The notes beneath the pieces are model-generated. The model saw only the letters and a list, made by a program, of their open reading frames with translations. It was not told the DNA's origin and did not search any database. The translations under genes and the position numbers were made by a program. A stretch of 6,891 nt of DNA. Origin: Aquimarina sp. Its GTDB lineage: Bacteria > Bacteroidota > Bacteroidia > Flavobacteriales > Flavobacteriaceae. Shown one piece after another: positions 6,182 to 6,891 of this stretch. The stretch spans positions 1 through 6,891 of the forward strand of contig WTKB01000108.1 of NCBI GenBank assembly GCA_011524575.1, written 5' to 3'. How positions within the stretch are numbered: position 1 is the first letter of the stretch; each line of letters opens with the position of its first letter.

Positions 6182-6762
6182 AAAATTCAAAAAAACAACT
6201 TCTTTTAATAGTATCATTCCTTTTAAGTTTCTTAGGGTTTTCTCAACAAACTCACGAAGTGGCAGGTGTTGCTATTCAAGAGAGCATTACTTATGGAGAA
6301 GAGGAATTAAGCTATAATGGATCTGGTATTCGTGAAAAATTATGGTTTGATCTATATGTAGGAGTATTATACCTTCAAGAAAAAAGCAATGATGCAACTG
6401 CTATTGTGGCTTCTGAAAAACCAATGGCAATACGTTTACATATCTTATCCAGTATGATTTCTAAAAAGAAATTAATGAGTGCTTTTAAAGATGGAATACA
6501 AATGGCAAATTCTGAGGAGCAGGTAATGAAACATTTACAGCAAACTAATAAATTCCTAAGTTTTGTAAAGGACGAAGTTAAAGTAGGTGATATTTTTGAT
6601 TTTGTAGCATTACCAGAGGGTAAAGGTATGCAATTGTATAGAGATGGGATTCTTTTAGGAAGCGTTGAAGGTCGAGAGTTTAAAGAATTAATGTTTAATA
6701 TTTGGTTGTCTCAAACAAGTGTAGACAAAGATTTAAAAGAGGGAATGTTAGGAATCAACTAA
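6178..6762 (+). CDS. Exported chalcone-isomerase-like protein
   Basis: A 194-residue protein with a signal peptide (KNSKKQ followed by the core LLLIVSFLLSFLGF, likely cleavage after S22 before QQ), so it is probably periplasmic. The mature part has chalcone-isomerase-like fold features seen in bacterial family members: NGSGIREKLWFDLYVGVLYL (47-66), with R52 at the position of the conserved arginine, a middle segment SMISKKKLMSAFKDGI, and a C-terminal EGREFKELMFNIWLSQTSVDKDLKEG. Plant enzymes cyclise chalcones and related plant proteins bind fatty acids; the function of the bacterial exported form is unknown, and flavonoid chemistry should not be assumed. It ends the nadC-yihY unit, overlapping yihY by four bases. 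The 84-bp palindrome starts five bases after its stop. Confidence 0.85.
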   Translation: MKNSKKQLLLIVSFLLSFLGFSQQTHEVAGVAIQESITYGEEELSYNGSGIREKLWFDLYVGVLYLQEKSNDATAIVASEKPMAIRLHILSSMISKKKLMSAFKDGIQMANSEEQVMKHLQQTNKFLSFVKDEVKVGDIFDFVALPEGKGMQLYRDGILLGSVEGREFKELMFNIWLSQTSVDKDLKEGMLGIN

Positions 6763-6767
6763 AAATT

Positions 6768-6851
6768 AGAGCTTGTTTAAAGGGAATACAAACTGTAAAC
6801 CAAAACCTTAAAATTTTGGATTACAGGAAGTAGTGCCTTTAAACAAGCTCT
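6768..6851. repeat. 84-bp palindromic element, short copy
   Basis: AGAGCTTGTTTAAAGG (6768-6783) and CCTTTAAACAAGCTCT (6836-6851) are a perfect 16-bp inverted repeat. Pairing runs to the centre without a bulge: 34 of 42 positions pair, with a 3x3 internal loop (6790-6792 against 6827-6829), CTGTAA/TTACAG, and CCAAAA/TTTTGG near the tip. The right 45 bases match the long copy (1892-1936) at 40, so the two are one family, this copy lacking about 73 central bases. It begins five bases after the last gene of the nadC unit, where no other terminator is seen, and is followed by a T-rich stretch (6857-6865). It may act as the terminator or be a small mobile repeat. TTA flanks the GAGC...GCTC core on both sides. 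Confidence 0.85.
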
Positions 6852-6891
6852 TACTTCTATTTTTTTATAGTATTTTAGAGCCTGATTATTT
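6852..6891. other. Short non-coding tail at the window edge
   Basis: Forty AT-rich bases with a T-run (6858-6865) after the palindrome. No gene can be supported; the stretch is too short to tell whether a leftward gene ends beyond the edge. Confidence 0.3.

Noticed and set aside
6129..6317. Open frame in another + frame spanning the yihY / chalcone-isomerase-like junction
   Set aside because: It overlaps two supported genes in a different frame and its product looks like random low-GC translation.

Overview
The window looks like ordinary chromosomal sequence from a low-GC member of the Bacteroidota, most likely Flavobacteriaceae. The signs are strongly AT-rich intergenic DNA, start codons without Shine-Dalgarno sequences, an OmpA-type protein with a Flavobacteria-like signal peptide, a near-consensus TAnnTTTG-type -7 element, and a housekeeping set typical of that family (RlmH, Maf, NadC, YihY/BrkB). 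The genus cannot be fixed from the sequence alone.

Layout. Bases 1-278 are a non-coding, AT-rich leader with small symmetric motifs. It is followed by a rightward gene for an exported OmpA-family protein (279-1382), whose N-terminal part is built on a 23-residue P-x-x-[FY] period. Two hairpins follow it in tandem: an almost pure A/T stem, then a perfect 48-bp palindrome. A rightward SemiSWEET sugar-transporter gene (1500-1781) comes next, and its stop codon runs directly into a 157-bp imperfect palindrome (1780-1936). A leftward four-gene unit occupies 4362-1956, in the order rlmH, maf, a lipoprotein of unknown function, and a DCC-family thiol-disulfide oxidoreductase. The last three genes overlap each other. 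A 50-bp divergent promoter region (4363-4412) separates this unit from a rightward unit of nadC, a YihY/BrkB membrane protein and an exported chalcone-isomerase-like protein (4413-6762), with 1- and 4-base overlaps. Five bases after that unit lies a second, 84-bp palindrome (6768-6851) of the same family as the first.

Function. The protein-coding genes are recognisable housekeeping or envelope genes: ribosome maturation (RlmH), nucleotide-pool sanitation (Maf), NAD synthesis (NadC) and envelope proteins. I see no phage, CRISPR, toxin-antitoxin or defence system and no sign of recent transfer of genes. The most notable content is non-coding. The two palindromes share 16-bp ends, a 3x3 internal loop at the same place, and paired bases that differ between copies yet still pair within each copy. 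Both sit immediately after the last gene of a rightward unit. They look like members of a dispersed, structure-conserved repeat family, either a MITE-like or REP-like element or a terminator/3'-end element. I cannot say from one window whether this family has been described.
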